Positions 42,501 to 53,500 of a DNA stretch of 64,000 bases are shown one piece after another. The position numbers and the translations under genes are program-made. How positions within the stretch are numbered: the first letter of the stretch is position 1; every line of letters starts with the position of its first letter. The DNA lies in assembly GCA_013397435.1 (NCBI GenBank), contig VZRG01000032.1, positions 1,162,931 to 1,226,930 of the forward strand, read 5' to 3'. This DNA comes from Erythrocercus mccallii (taxonomy: Eukaryota; Chordata; Aves; Passeriformes; Dicruridae). A model generated the notes under the pieces. It saw only the letters and a program-made list of their open reading frames with translations, searched no databases and had not been told where the DNA came from.

Positions 42501-45500
42501 TAGTTGTCCCTTATATTTTAGCAGAGTCTGCATAAATATCCATGATTATGCTATTTCACAAATTTACTTTTTCTCACAGAACTCAGTGCTTGATCTAGCA
42601 CTCCATAAATAGGTAGAGATAAAGTACTTCTCTTATTCATCACTGCTAACTACAGAAGAGAATGCTGCATCAGACCACGGTGGTACATACTGCTCCCAAC
42701 ACCCTTGCAGGCCTTCAGGTAGCAACCTGTGTGATAAAATAAAGATTATACTTATTAAATTTGCAATGTGCTTACAGGCTTTCTGGTGGGAGGGATGACA
42801 GGTTGATAGGAGGGGGCTGTAAGCACATTAGAGAACAAAATTAGAATATAAAATGAACTTGACAAATTGGAGAAGCAGCCTGGGGAAAAAAAGGAGATTT
42901 AGTTCAATGAGAACCAAGTGGAAGATGATCTGTTTAGCCATGAACAATCAACTGCTTAGATAATGTCTAATAACCACTGCTGAGGTTGCAATTCTGCATA
43001 AAAACATAGCCCACAAGAATCCAAATATAATTTAACCATAGTTCAGGTTTTACAACAGAAAATAAATAAAAGGCAAAGACTGTACTGGGATTTAGAAGAA
43101 AAATTATGTACAAGTACTCTTGTTGTTTTATCAGCTCTGAATGAGAATTGAACTGAAATGAACAGAACTGAAATGACAAATACACACTTTGGAAATAATT
43201 GAAGGTAAAAAAACAAGAATTAACATAAAGTACAATCCATCAGGATGAGGATAGAGTTAGAGCTATTTCATTATAAGAAAAGATTGCTGAGGAGGGACAA
43301 ATGTTTTCAAATACTGGAGTTCATACTCATGCAATGCTGAACAAGAAGTAATGGACTTTAAAGATATAAGTGTAATTGGCTCCGAGTTGAGACCCTTACC
43401 ACCTGCCTTTCTAGCAATTCTGTTATTCCCATTAACCATTTAATATTACATTTTAACAGGAAAGTCTTCAATACACAATGCTAATAAAATGATAAAGTAC
43501 AGATCCTTGCTTTCTAGAAGGTTTGCAAGAGAATTTATGGGTTGTTCCTTTTCCAGTTGAAGATGAAGAATTTGAAAAGTCTATTTATTCTGTGCACTCT
43601 CTTACAGGAACTCTTAGAAGTTGCCCCATCAAATTTCAGGCTCATTCTCACTACTTCTTACATAATTTTCCTTCTTCCTGACATTTTTAAATTGAGAAAT
43701 AACCACCTGCTGAAATCAATACTGAAAACTACGATAATGCTAGCTATTTTTAGTAAGAATAATATCATCACACTCCTAGCCACCATCTCGGAATTTTCTG
43801 ACTGGTAGAGAAAAAAAAAACCACACTCATGTTTCACAGCTAAAATCAAAGTTCTATACATAAGTTCACCTTTCAAGACAATAGATTGCACTTAATGACT
43901 ATATCCATCCACTGATTAAAAGCAAATGCTTCCATTTTCCAGACCATGTGACTCTCAGGAAAGCTGCGCCATGTTCTTTTTCATTTCCAAGCTGATATAA
44001 AATCACTTTCACATTTTTACCCCTCCCCTAGAGTATGCTAAAATGTAGTGTTTGACTGCTCTTGCACACTGAAGATGTAGTACTTCTAATAACATCACAA
44101 TATTTCAAATGTATTTGCACAGCTATTTCCTACTGGCACCAGTTACAAAGAAATTAGGAAAAAAAAATAAAACTGATCATGACGTTTTCTTTGTGTCAAT
44201 AATCCACACTAAGACCGATGACAGTAGATTTAAATTTTAAGTTATGTAATCAGCCCATGATTATGGTGGCCATCATATATAAAAACTTCAATTAAACTAC
44301 CCTGTGTGCAGGCAATTAGCAAAATTTTAGATACTAAGTACTTCAGAAGAATTTATTGCAATAGTGAGGTTGTTTTGGCATGAAGATACATCAGATCTAC
44401 AGAGCTTGAAGCTACTAGGTTTGCAGAAATTACAAAATACGTCTCTGTTGGATGTGTTCACACATGCAGGAAAGTCTGTCTGCATCAGCAGGTAAAGCTA
44501 AGGAAGAGAGCATATTCCAAAAATATGCATTTCAGCTTCTACATTTTGCATAAAAAGTAGTCTTGTGATCTGTTAAAGGAAGAATTTATATGAACATCCC
44601 TAAGAATAAGTTACCATATAATCGCCCTACATGATTCAATCATTTAACAAGCTTGAGAACAAATGGTTAGTTGCCAAAATGCCATTCCTTTCCTTGCATC
44701 ATTTTGGTTATTTGCAGCTGAAAAGGGTCAGCTCTGAATTTGCAAAAGACAGTAATATCAACTTTTCTTCTTGACATTTCCATATATATTAAATAAGTAT
44801 TTAATAACGTCTATCTGCAGATATCAAGGTGGAATAGGGATTCAGATCTGCATTAAGCCACTGTGATTTGATAAATCAGATTACCGAAGACTTTTGAATT
44901 GTCTTAACCTCTCTTTTACTACTTTTATGCACATTCAGAGAAACAATGAATCATTCACCTGCTTCAGGCAGTGCACAGCACCTGGCTGAACTGCAAAATT
45001 GTCTGAGCCCTTCATTTCATCAACATTATTTCACAAATCAAGCAGCAATCCAGAAACATGGCATATCTAAATCGGACTGCAAATGAAAGGCAAGACCAAA
45101 GTCGTTAAGGCAAACCCAGCAGTGTCCATGTGCTGTGCATCTACAAGCCTCAAGATGTTGTGTATGAGGCCTTTCAGATGAAATGAGAATGCAAGTAAAG
45201 GGAGAAGCACAGTATTGTAAGTTATTACGGCACTGTACTGCTCAGAGATCCCAGCTGAGATAAAAGCACAATCCTATAAGCACTACACAAGCAGAATTAA
45301 CTATCCTGACTCAAACAGTTCACAAATTATGTAAATAATAAAAAAGAGAGGGCGGAGAGAACCAAGTTGTTCAAACTTTTCTCTACAAGTAAGAGAACTG
45401 AAAGGTTTAAAGGAGACAGATTGTGAAAACTCCATGATCCAAAGATGATTCTTTCCAAAGCCGCAGTATACACGTAGACACAGAGACAGTTTTCCCTTTA

Positions 45501-48500
45501 ACCTTGTTGTAAAATCATACATTATCTATAACTTACAGAAGCTATGTCATTAGCCCAGATATTACTTTTAACATTAGTGTCTCTTTATCATAAGGAAGGT
45601 ATACAATCATTTAGATGGAAATGTGGCAAGATGTCCAGCAAAGAACTTGCCTTTAAAAAAAGCAAGATGGATCCTGCATTTACAAATAATTCTGTCCTTC
45701 TCTAATGGTCACTGAATTAAAGCACTTCACAAGATATTCCCTTCTTGGTTTCCGAGCTCCTGTTAATACGTCTGACCTGACTCTTCTCCACCAAAAATAC
45801 AGTTTGAACAATCACAGATCAGCATCTGTTATATTAACAGAAAAACAATTATGCTTTACAATTAAATAATTTCTGATCTTTACTAGTAAAGTAACAAAAT
45901 TCATTCACTTCAGCCCCTGAAGAAACAAAAGAATGGACAATTTTAAGACCACAGTTCAAAATATATTCAACAAACTTATCTGACTTGTGAACTGTCAAAA
46001 CATATATAGATATTATTAAAGATACAAGCTTTCCAACTTGTCCTTATGAAAAACTAACTATGGATTCCAAACATGCTGAACAACTTTATGATATTCCTCT
46101 CTCATGATATTCCTGTCCCATTCAAATTAGTGCATACTTCCTCACTTTTATCTACAAATTGCACTCTTATTAATGGATGCCCTCAATAAAGAGTTTAGTA
46201 GTAATTACCCTTTGTCAAGTGTTTGTAGGTGTTTGTATGCGTAAATTTACATTCTTTCCTTTGCAGATTTTATGATCAAGCAGCATTTAACATAAAAATG
46301 GATTTGCATCTTACTAATGAAAACAGAATAAGACACATCATACTTTGAAATACCGTAATGGTGTCTGCCTTGCAAATTAGTAACCTTTGAGATGCAAGGA
46401 TTCTCTGTCAAAATTTAAACCAATTGTATTTTCAAAACACAGTTTTGCAAAGGACATCTTAGCTGTCTTTTGAAGAATATTAAAGTTTGTTGAAACCACA
46501 AAGCACACGTTATTCTTCCCTTCATGGTTCCACAGAACACTCAAAATTATTTACATTATATGATTAAGGTTTCTCATTTAAAAAAGAGGGGCATAAATAC
46601 CCACCAAACTTTAGTTTACTAAAAGTTAAGAACAAAATGCACATTGTTGATATTACACATCACATCTTGTCTCTTTTTAAATGGAAAAAATCCCCAATTC
46701 TTTTCATAGTTTTACATTGCTGCTTCCCATTTCATAAATGAGGTTCGAGAGACATTTCAAAGGAAGAGATTATTTTTTCAAGGCTCACTCTCACAAAGCT
46801 CATTAAAGCAACTGCCATGAAGAATAGTACCTGAATGGTACATAACAGATCCATCCGTCATCCTTACTCCCCCTCATCCACCAACAGAAGGACACACTAC
46901 AAGCCGTAACAGCATGTATGAAAAACTCTCCTGCAACAGAAGTTAAATACGCACAGCTTGGAAACCCTCATCTATTAGCATGGAGGAGATTTTATAAGCA
47001 AACAATCTTACTAAGTACAAGTAAGTATCTAATTAGATGAGAAAGATCAAGCAAACAAAGCACCATCACTGAAATTTAACCACAAAAATATAGGTAAAAG
47101 GCACCTATCAGAGTTATAATTACTGTAAAGTATGTAAGCCTGTACTTCATCTCAAACAGTACCACATGCAGAGTCCCATCCAGGGCCAATACTCGAGGTT
47201 ACTCTCAGCGTGTAGTTACAAGCTACCAGCTGTTGGAGTGTGACTCCCTTCCTACACGGCTCTCTCCAGCCCGTGACACTGGCAGCAGACCACACTTCGT
47301 TAGGAGAGTTCTAATGTCACCCTCGTACACTCTGAGGAGCACTTTAGGGAAAGCTAGGAAGTTACATATGTAACTCCATATGCTCCTAAAGCACTCCAAG
47401 TACAACTGTGCACACTGAAACAGGTGTTTCAAGTTTTGGCAGCACAGCAGATTTATAACATAATTTGTATTTTAGACACTGACTGAATCCAATTTTAGCC
47501 TGAAAGAAATGACCACATACTGTTGAACTTTTCTGCTGCGGCCAGCCATAGAGTGTCTATCTCAACAGCAAACAAATATTTTAAGATAAGTATAGGATAA
47601 TATTTCTAAGGAAAATAGCTTCTAAACTCTCTCTCTTAAAACACGTTTTAAGTACATGAAGGTGAAAATAACAATATACAAATAACATATAAGATCACAT
47701 TTGATTCCAAAATCTTAAGAGCTATCCTTCTAAAAATGCATATTATAATGGTTTCTAAAGATTAAAACAAACTGAAAGGCAATAAGCAAATTTTAGCAGC
47801 ATAGTACAAAGAACAATAAGCAACTTTTTTTCTCTGTGTATCAAATGCTCTTCTGCAGCATTTGCAAGCCAAATATCAAAGCACTCTTCAAAATCCACTC
47901 AACAACAAAATCTAAAAGTTGAATGAATCATGAGTATACTAGAGTATAAAATCAAACCATTATTAATCCATTTTCTTAATCAAAATCTAAGAGAATAGCA
48001 AAATAGCATGAAGCAGTAGAAGCAAGGATTTTGTAAATACCTAGCTTAGAAATCTGAGATATGTGGAAAAACTAAGTTTTAAAAACAGGCTGTCATGATT
48101 TCTAACAGGGTACTGTCTCTGGTAAACTAAACAACCAAGAAGCACTTTGTTTTCTTATTACAAAATGCTGATCAGATCCATAACCCTGAATGGAGAGCTG
48201 CATAATGGACAACTGTAATCCAGCATTACTAATAATGAATGTAGCAGGAGTCAGTACTAGATCCAACACTTCCTGGGAGGAAAAGACCTGTATCCTCTGA
48301 TTTATATGAAAACACTGCCTAAACACATCATAATCAAATATTTTCATCTTCTATCACACCAATGCAAGTAGAATACCCCATGTGAAAAGACAGTGAACTG
48401 CTCTAGCCTGCACTGTTCTCTCTAGATTAAGTTTTTACAGCACAACAATACCTATTTGACAATATCCACAGCCAGGTTTTCTTTTCATGTGCATTTCTGC

Positions 48501-48525
48501 AAGACTTGACATTTACAATACTTAC
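33591..48525. other. Intronic AT-rich DNA up to NEBL exon 2, no other gene recognised
   Basis: About 15 kb of AT-rich sequence with no recognised coding exon, RNA gene or intact transposon. It includes the AT inverted repeat at 36162-36205. The segment near 41880-42040 is noticeably more G+C-rich than its surroundings but holds no recognisable feature. Sequence around 43240-43420 may contain a very old CR1-like remnant, but I could not support it. Confidence 0.65.
36162..36205. repeat. AT-rich inverted repeat (17-base arms, 10-base loop)
   Basis: ATTAATATTTTATTAAT at 36162-36178 is the reverse complement of 36189-36205 with a single mismatch, separated by 10 bases. It lies in a nearly pure A/T stretch from about 36120 to 36250. 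It could extrude as a hairpin or simply reflect low complexity. Confidence 0.8.
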
Positions 48526-48620
48526 GCATTGCAATAAGGTTTCTTTTCATATCCTTTGTAGTTATTCATGTTCAGAGCCATTTTGCAAACTTCACAGTGG
48601 AAACATCCTTTATGCCAGTA
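48526..48620 (-). CDS. NEBL: NEBL (LIM-nebulette/LASP2) coding exon 2
   Basis: This 95-base exon encodes residues 24-54 (YWHKGCFHCEVCKMALN through KKPYCN) plus the first two bases of codon 55. It supplies LIM ligands His26, Cys29, Cys32, Cys35 and Cys53, so only the last ligand (position 56) must come from exon 3, which I do not see. LIM domains fold around two zinc ions and bind protein partners. The acceptor is TTTATTTACAG|TACTGG and the donor is AATGC|GTAAGT, a strong consensus. The LASP2-type residues Y24, G28, V34 and A38 distinguish it from LASP1. It lies about 1 kb downstream of exon 1 and leaves the CpG island behind. No frameshift or stop is present. Confidence 0.97.
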
Positions 48621-49628
48621 CTGTAAATAAATGTAAAGTAGAATTACTTATGGTACTGATGTTTTGAAAGCAGTGTTAGGGTATGGTAAACATAAAAACA
48701 AAATTGCCAGTCAATATTTTGGCCATGCATTATAGGTCTCTTAACTAAATCAACATAATTACTTTCACATGAAACCAAACGTGCTTCTGAAACACTCTCA
48801 GAAATGTAAATTCTCTGCTAAGGTGAATGCCAAGACCCCTGCATGCTCACCTTGCCAGGATAATTTTAAAGATAACTGAAGCAGGAGTTTGACGTTTTCC
48901 TAGTTAAAAAAAAAAAAAAAAACCTATGCCGCTTGCTAGGAATGCAATACTACGCGAATGCAATCACTAACTAATGTGACGGCTGGCTTTTTGGTACACC
49001 GCACAGACACTAAATTTAGCACATAATACGGCATTTTCCTCCCGTGGCTTCTACCGCCTCGCCTTGCCTTTCCGGGAACGGTGATTTGGCGCATCTCTCA
49101 GAGCCTCAGTGTTGTTATACACGGAGCGACCGCGCTGGGCTATACCCGGTACCACCGGGGACACCCGCGCGGGACGGGGCTGCCGCCGCCCCGCTGGCCC
49201 GGCCACCGTCCCCGCCGAGCCGGCCATGGTGCCAGGGTCGGCCGAAGCCGCCCCAGCTCGGGGAGACATCGACAACTACAGCCGGGAAAGGACCGCCTAC
49301 AACTTCATCCCTCGGGGAGCCGGGAGGGCCGCGGGGACCCGCCGCCGGCCCCGCGCACCATCATTCCCGGGCGGGCACCGCGGGGCGCCCCGGCCGCTGC
49401 GGCCCCCGCTCGCCCCGCGCCAGCGCCGTGACACGGCCGCTGCCCCCGCCGGCGGCGACAGCGCGGATGCCGGCGCAGCGGTGGCCCTTAAAACGCTGCA
49501 TTTGCCACCTGCCAGCTCCCCCCGATGCCCCGCCGGCTCGGCCCTGCCCTGCCCGCCCCGCCGGAGCCGCGGGGAGCGGGACGGGCACGCTCGGGAGGCG
49601 CCGTCCCCGCCCGCCCGCGCCCCAGCAC
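48621..49628 (-). other. NEBL: NEBL intron 1
   Basis: A 1,008-base intron with GT at the exon 1 side and TTTACAG at the exon 2 side. The exon 1-proximal 600 bases are CpG-island sequence and the remainder is AT-rich. It contains a run of 17 A at 48906-48922. The long open frames seen in its GC-rich part on both strands are low-stop artefacts. Confidence 0.9.
48906..48922. repeat. A17 homopolymer in NEBL intron 1
   Basis: Seventeen A on the plus strand (T17 on the transcribed strand), about 290 bases upstream of the exon 2 acceptor. That is too far away to be its pyrimidine tract. Confidence 0.9.
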
Positions 49629-49697
49629 CTTGTCCAGGCAGTTGACTTTCTCGGTGGGATAGACCACTTTGCCACAGCGGGCGCACTGGGGGTTCAT
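49629..49697 (-). CDS. NEBL: NEBL (LIM-nebulette/LASP2) coding exon 1
   Basis: This exon encodes the first 23 residues of LIM-nebulette (LASP2), an actin-binding LIM-nebulin-SH3 adaptor of focal adhesions and Z-discs. The protein begins MNPQCARCGKVVYP and ends VNCLDK. The Q at position 4 and the V-V pair fit NEBL/LASP2 better than LASP1, which has MNPNCARCGKIVYP. Cys5 and Cys8 are the first two zinc ligands of the LIM domain. The start is chosen by exact family alignment, and the ATG has A at -3. The exon ends after a complete AAG codon (phase 0) and joins in frame to TAC TGG of exon 2. The donor, AAG|GTGCTG, departs from GTRAGT at +4 and +5. The reading frame stays open for about 240 codons upstream without an in-frame ATG, which is expected in a CpG island. 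The long nebulette isoform would use a different start outside this window. Confidence 0.96.
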
Positions 49698-49798
49698 TTT
49701 GCGGCTCCTCTGGGGCGGCGGCTCCGGCGGGCGGCGGCGGCCGAGGTTGCGGTGCGGCGGGCTGCGCTGGACGGGGCTGCGGGAGGCCGATCTATCAT
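49694..49798 (-). CDS. Upstream ORF of 34 codons whose stop overlaps the NEBL start (ATGA)
   Basis: If transcription starts above 49798, this ORF lies in the NEBL leader. It begins ATG ATA GAT (G at -3, A at +4) and encodes 34 Ala/Arg-rich residues. It ends in a TGA that shares two bases with the NEBL ATG (AAAATGA). It is out of frame with NEBL. Overlapping stop/start pairs of this kind can permit termination-reinitiation or dampen main-ORF translation. The peptide itself resembles no family and is probably not functional as a protein. Confidence 0.45.
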   Translation of the reverse strand: MIDRPPAAPSSAARRTATSAAAARRSRRPRGAAK

Positions 49799-49828
49799 CC
49801 CCTGCCCCGGCGGGGACGCTGGGGGTCC

Positions 49829-49858
49829 TCAGCGGCTGCGGGCGGGCGAGGAGGTCAT
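49829..49858 (-). CDS. Upstream ORF of 9 codons in the presumed NEBL leader
   Basis: A minimal uORF, ATG ACC TCC through AGC CGC TGA, encodes MTSSPARSR. Its ATG overlaps the TGA of the uORF just upstream in an ATGA arrangement. Start context is weak (C at -3). It lies 30 bases before the 34-codon uORF. It matters only if the transcript begins above this point. Confidence 0.3.
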   Translation of the reverse strand: MTSSPARSR

Positions 49859-49911
49859 CGGCGGCGGCTGTGGAGGAAGCGGCGCTCCAGCTGACTGCGG
49901 CTCGGCAGCAT
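49855..49911 (-). CDS. Upstream ORF of 18 codons in the presumed NEBL leader
   Basis: This uORF reads ATG CTG CCG AGC and ends CGC CGA TGA. Its stop overlaps the start of the following 9-codon uORF. Start context is poor (C at -3, C at +4), so many ribosomes would scan past it. It matters only if the transcription start is above 49911, which is not known. Confidence 0.25.
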   Translation of the reverse strand: MLPSRSQLERRFLHSRRR

Positions 49912-50021
49912 GTGCGAGTGGGCGGGCGGGGAGCCGGTGCTGCCGCCCCCGCCGCTCGCCGCCCGCCCCCGCCGCCTCCCCCGTGTGCCTGCGCGCTCGG
50001 CTCGCCGCGCCGCGGGCTGGG

Positions 50022-50028
50022 TGACTCA
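50022..50028. promoter_or_regulatory. Consensus AP-1 site TGACTCA
   Basis: A perfect TGACTCA, in the context GGTGACTCACG, lies 325 bases upstream of the NEBL ATG within the CpG island. It matches the Fos/Jun (AP-1) core and is one of the few non-GC motifs in the island. Its placement near the presumed start region makes a regulatory role plausible. A seven-base match alone is weak evidence. Confidence 0.4.
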
Positions 50029-50221
50029 CGCCGAGCCCCGCGCTGCAGCCGCACGCCAAGCCAAGCCCACCGGCGCGGCCCGCAGCGAGGGGAGGGCACA
50101 AGGGGAGGGCGAGCCCCGCGCCGCAGCCGCCCCGAGCGGGCCGAGATGGCTGCGGGGAGGGGACCCGCTGCGCCTCCGGGCGCACCTGCCCGGGGCTCGC
50201 CGGGGCGGAGCCGGCCCTGGC

Positions 50222-50275
50222 GAGAGGGAGGGAGATAGAGACGGAGAGAGAGATGGAGATGGAGAGCGAGAGCGC
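50222..50275. repeat. GAGA-rich purine tract at the CpG island edge
   Basis: An imperfect GAGA/GGAGAT run on the plus strand (GAGAGGGAGGGAGATAGAG and onward). It is a low-complexity polypurine tract upstream of the presumed NEBL start region. Such tracts can be nuclease-sensitive or bind GAGA-type factors, but no specific role is shown. Confidence 0.7.
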
Positions 50276-50560
50276 GGGGCAGCGACGGCGCTACCGGGGC
50301 CGCGGGGAGCTCGGGAGCTCCCCGAAGTGAGGCCCGAGGCCTGGCCGTGCGCCCGTGGGCACCTGCCAGGCGCGGGCGCGGCCTCCCGGCCGCTGCACAC
50401 GCAGCCCCCGCGGCCACCAGCGGGTGGGGAATGTCTGTGCGTCCCTCCAGTCCTGGGGCCCGATGAGTTTTCGGGCGCGGCGTTGCAGCCTTTCCGGGGT
50501 TGTGTCTCGCCGGGTCTCACCAGCGGTCCCGCGGGACAACCGAATCGCAGCCGGAATGGC

Positions 50561-53500
50561 AAATGACGCTCCCCGAAGCAGGCTTTGGGCAGTCATTTCT
50601 GACTCGCTCTGCAGCGCTGTGGAGCGGTACAGCAAGAACTCGTGCGATTTTTCTCCGCTGAGGACTTTAACTAGCTGGAATATAAGCCACGCTGAGGAAA
50701 GCACTTAAGCCAGTGCAGCGCAACCTTTTCTGAGGATTTATTCAGTAGTGCAACACTCCGTGTGGCTCACAGCAAGGACAAATTCTGCACATACTTGGGT
50801 GTTATTAAGTAATCAGAATGCAGTCAGCTAAACTGGAATAGTTGGCTATAATTCTGCCTTAGCAACCCAACTTTTATTCACTGGCTGTTTAAAGGCACAG
50901 GGAGAAACAGTAATTTCGTTGAAATTAATAATATATGTGATTAAATGAGAAACACCTAATCAGGCTTTAAATATTACATGATGGAAGTTGTAAAGCTGCC
51001 TCTGCCTCATCTAGCCTGAAACATCTGGCACCCAGTGAAACTCAATGTTGAGGTGCTGGCTGTGCTGCAAGTGACAGGAAAGCAGATTTGCTTGTAGTCC
51101 TGTAAATGTTTGTTGTCTCCTGTGGCTGTCTCATGCAGTAGCAAATAGACAAAGTGCTGACCAGCCCCGTTTCTATTCCTATGATCTACATGCTGGTCCT
51201 TTTCGAAGCCAGTGCTAGCAATCTGTAGGTCTCAAAAATCCTGAGGTTTTTGTTTTATGTTTTTGGGGTTTTTTATTGTTGTTGTTAACCAAATTACCTT
51301 TGATATGGAATTTAAGATTTCTCTTCTTACTGTTTCTCATTAACAATAGCATGATAGTTTTTAACAAATACCTCAAGGCCAAATTGGCCTCAGTCTAAGA
51401 TTTCCCAAACAGAAATAGGTGCACAGGCACCCTGCAGTGCCAATGCAGTGATTCTCATCCTCTGCTACCTTTGTTCTATACAGATTACCTTACTCTCTCT
51501 CGGGCAGTCTGACTGGCTGTGAACAATGGCTCTTATTCAAGGAACTCTGAATGCTAGGCATCTGAGTATATTGATAAAGGAAACTTGAATACATGGTAAC
51601 TCAGTGTTTTCTGTGGGAACTGTTGTTTGGGGATCTGTCTAAAATCCCATCTGAGCTGAATTACGCCCAACACATAGGTAAGCAAACTTCATTCTGCAAA
51701 GGCTACACAGTATGGAGGAGCAGCAAGTCTGTACTGGGGACTGGAATGGAGACTGATTTAAATTAATCTCAAATAGAAGGCAGTGAATGTTACCTATACA
51801 GAAAAAAAACATCTTTCTTAGATGACTTAATTCCTTCCTAGCTTAGATTCTACCAGTGGCTTGTATGTGAAAAAGACTCTGTAGCCCACTGGAAATAACT
51901 AGAGGCATGCAGCTTACTCAATCAGCAAGTATGAACTCTCTGAGATAGAGGCTTCTTTCTTGGAAGTTCCAGATTATTAAAATTCCAACTAGAGCCTTCT
52001 CATGCAGACAAAAATAATTTGGATATTATTCTCAATGTTACAGTGAAATTCCTCACCTTACTCTTGAAGGAAAAACTTCTATTAATCAAAATATCAACAC
52101 TAAAAATGGAATAGCAACATCAATAGGAATACCTGCAGTTGCATACGAATTTAGTATTTCAGCAGTATTAAACCATTCCAATATTTCTCATTGTTTCAGG
52201 ATCCTTTTATTAACTTTTATTAGTTTTCTTCAGAAAGGGGAGAAATTATTGTCTAAATCACAGTCTTCATTTCCACAGTACAGATCTCTTTCCTCATCAT
52301 CACACCTTTTTTTCTGCTGCTACTGTAATGAAAATTGGGTCCTTTTGCTCTAGACAAACCAGTAGGAGAGAAAATTCACCCATAATAGTGAGAAAGCAGT
52401 GAAACGTTACTCATTAGTAGGCTTTCCTTTTTCTGGGTAGGTAATGGTGCAATGGGAAAGTCCAGCAAAGCAAAATACAACAACCGTGCTACGTCACTGA
52501 CTAAGGGTGTGAACCAAAGACTGTGAAGCACAGAGGGGCTAAGACCTGGCACTCTAAAGAACTACTGCTGCCAGCATGGAGCCTGTGGTAGGTGGTGGAC
52601 CTCTAGAGAGGTTCCAGCATTGATTCCAAGCTGGTACTTGATGCCAAGTTGTAAGTGGCATCCCAAGATTTCCGGCTATTATATTTCTCTCATCTGGTGC
52701 ATTTCAGGGCTGTTAGCTAGCCTAGGTAATTGAAAAGTGTGTGTTTACCTGAGCAGTACAAATTACCAACACTTGCAAATAGATGCTTTTTCAGCATGCC
52801 TACAGTGGCCAAATACAAAAGACCTTCTGGGGCACCTGTGTTACAGCATTAGAAATATTATGACTACGTAAAATGGTGATTACAAAAGTTTCTATTTCTA
52901 TGGCAATACACTCATCAATTGCATTTTGTATTTGTTTGAGAGGAAGGTTTTCAGTGCTCCATTTAGTTTGTTTGGTTGATAAACATACCAATGTGTGCTG
53001 CAGAAAAACACCTAAATCATGACAGTGAAAGGTATTTCCACATGTTGATACTGAATTTTACCTCAGAAAGGTTTCAAAGACCTGTTAAACTAGAAAGTTA
53101 CCCTGTGTTATTGAAAGTGACTTGACAATGTCTTGAAAGAGACAAGCTGTAGAGGGTTGTAGGTATCTCAGGCTTGTGTCTAGTTCTTCTAAAAGGTTTC
53201 TTGGAACTTCTTCAGCTTTCTTTCCCACAAAATAGATTCCTTATAATCCATCTCCCACAGCTGGAGTTTAGATTTGTTGGAGCCATCAAGTGAATTTAAA
53301 GCATGAAAACAAAGCCTTCTGTCCTGCAAGTCACCATGCATTTCATAAGCCATACATAAAAGCTCAGAGAAAGTGTTTACTATCTTTGGTGATCACATGA
53401 AGACATGGTCTTTTCACCCAAATTTCTACAAATTGAGTCTTCTCATGAAGTTATGATTATATAAAACACTATTGGACAAAGTAGGAGTTCATGTAAACAT

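Larger units (their letters stand above)
1..48525 (-). other. NEBL: NEBL intron 2, 5' portion (runs off the left end)
   Basis: Everything left of exon 2 is expected to be intron 2 of LIM-nebulette, because exon 2 ends in phase 2 at a strong GTAAGT donor and I could not find the exon encoding the expected HYPKQSF and VADTPEN segment. The spot checks were made by eye for reverse-complement codon patterns and were not exhaustive. The intron is AT-rich and holds the repeats and candidate elements listed separately. Its length, at least 48.5 kb, agrees with NEBL being a very large gene. Confidence 0.75.
49040..50560 (-). promoter_or_regulatory. NEBL: CpG island and presumptive NEBL/LASP2 promoter
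   Basis: Base composition switches abruptly near 49040 from AT-rich to very GC-rich, CpG-dense DNA and returns to ordinary sequence near 50560. Coding exon 1 sits inside it. GC-box (Sp1-type) sequences occur on both strands, for example GGGCGGGCGGGG at 49920-49932 and CCCGCCCCCGCC near 49960-49975. No TATA box is evident, as is usual for CpG-island promoters, which tend to start transcription at dispersed sites. Exon 1 is off-centre, with most of the island upstream of the ATG, so start sites probably lie between about 49800 and 50100. That position is inferred. Confidence 0.85.

Noticed and set aside
43240..43420. Possible ancient CR1-like remnant
   Set aside because: A few words resemble a CR1 3' region, but no 3' terminus or continuous similarity can be followed by eye.
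49109..49645. 178-codon plus-strand ORF, with several other 100-200-codon ORFs on both strands of the CpG island
   Set aside because: These are GC-rich shadow frames with no domain, overlapping one another and the NEBL promoter.
49044..50024. 326-codon plus-strand ORF across the CpG island
   Set aside because: It lies antisense to proven NEBL exon 1, has Pro/Ala/Arg low-complexity composition, and is explained by scarcity of stop codons in GC-rich DNA. No family motif is present.
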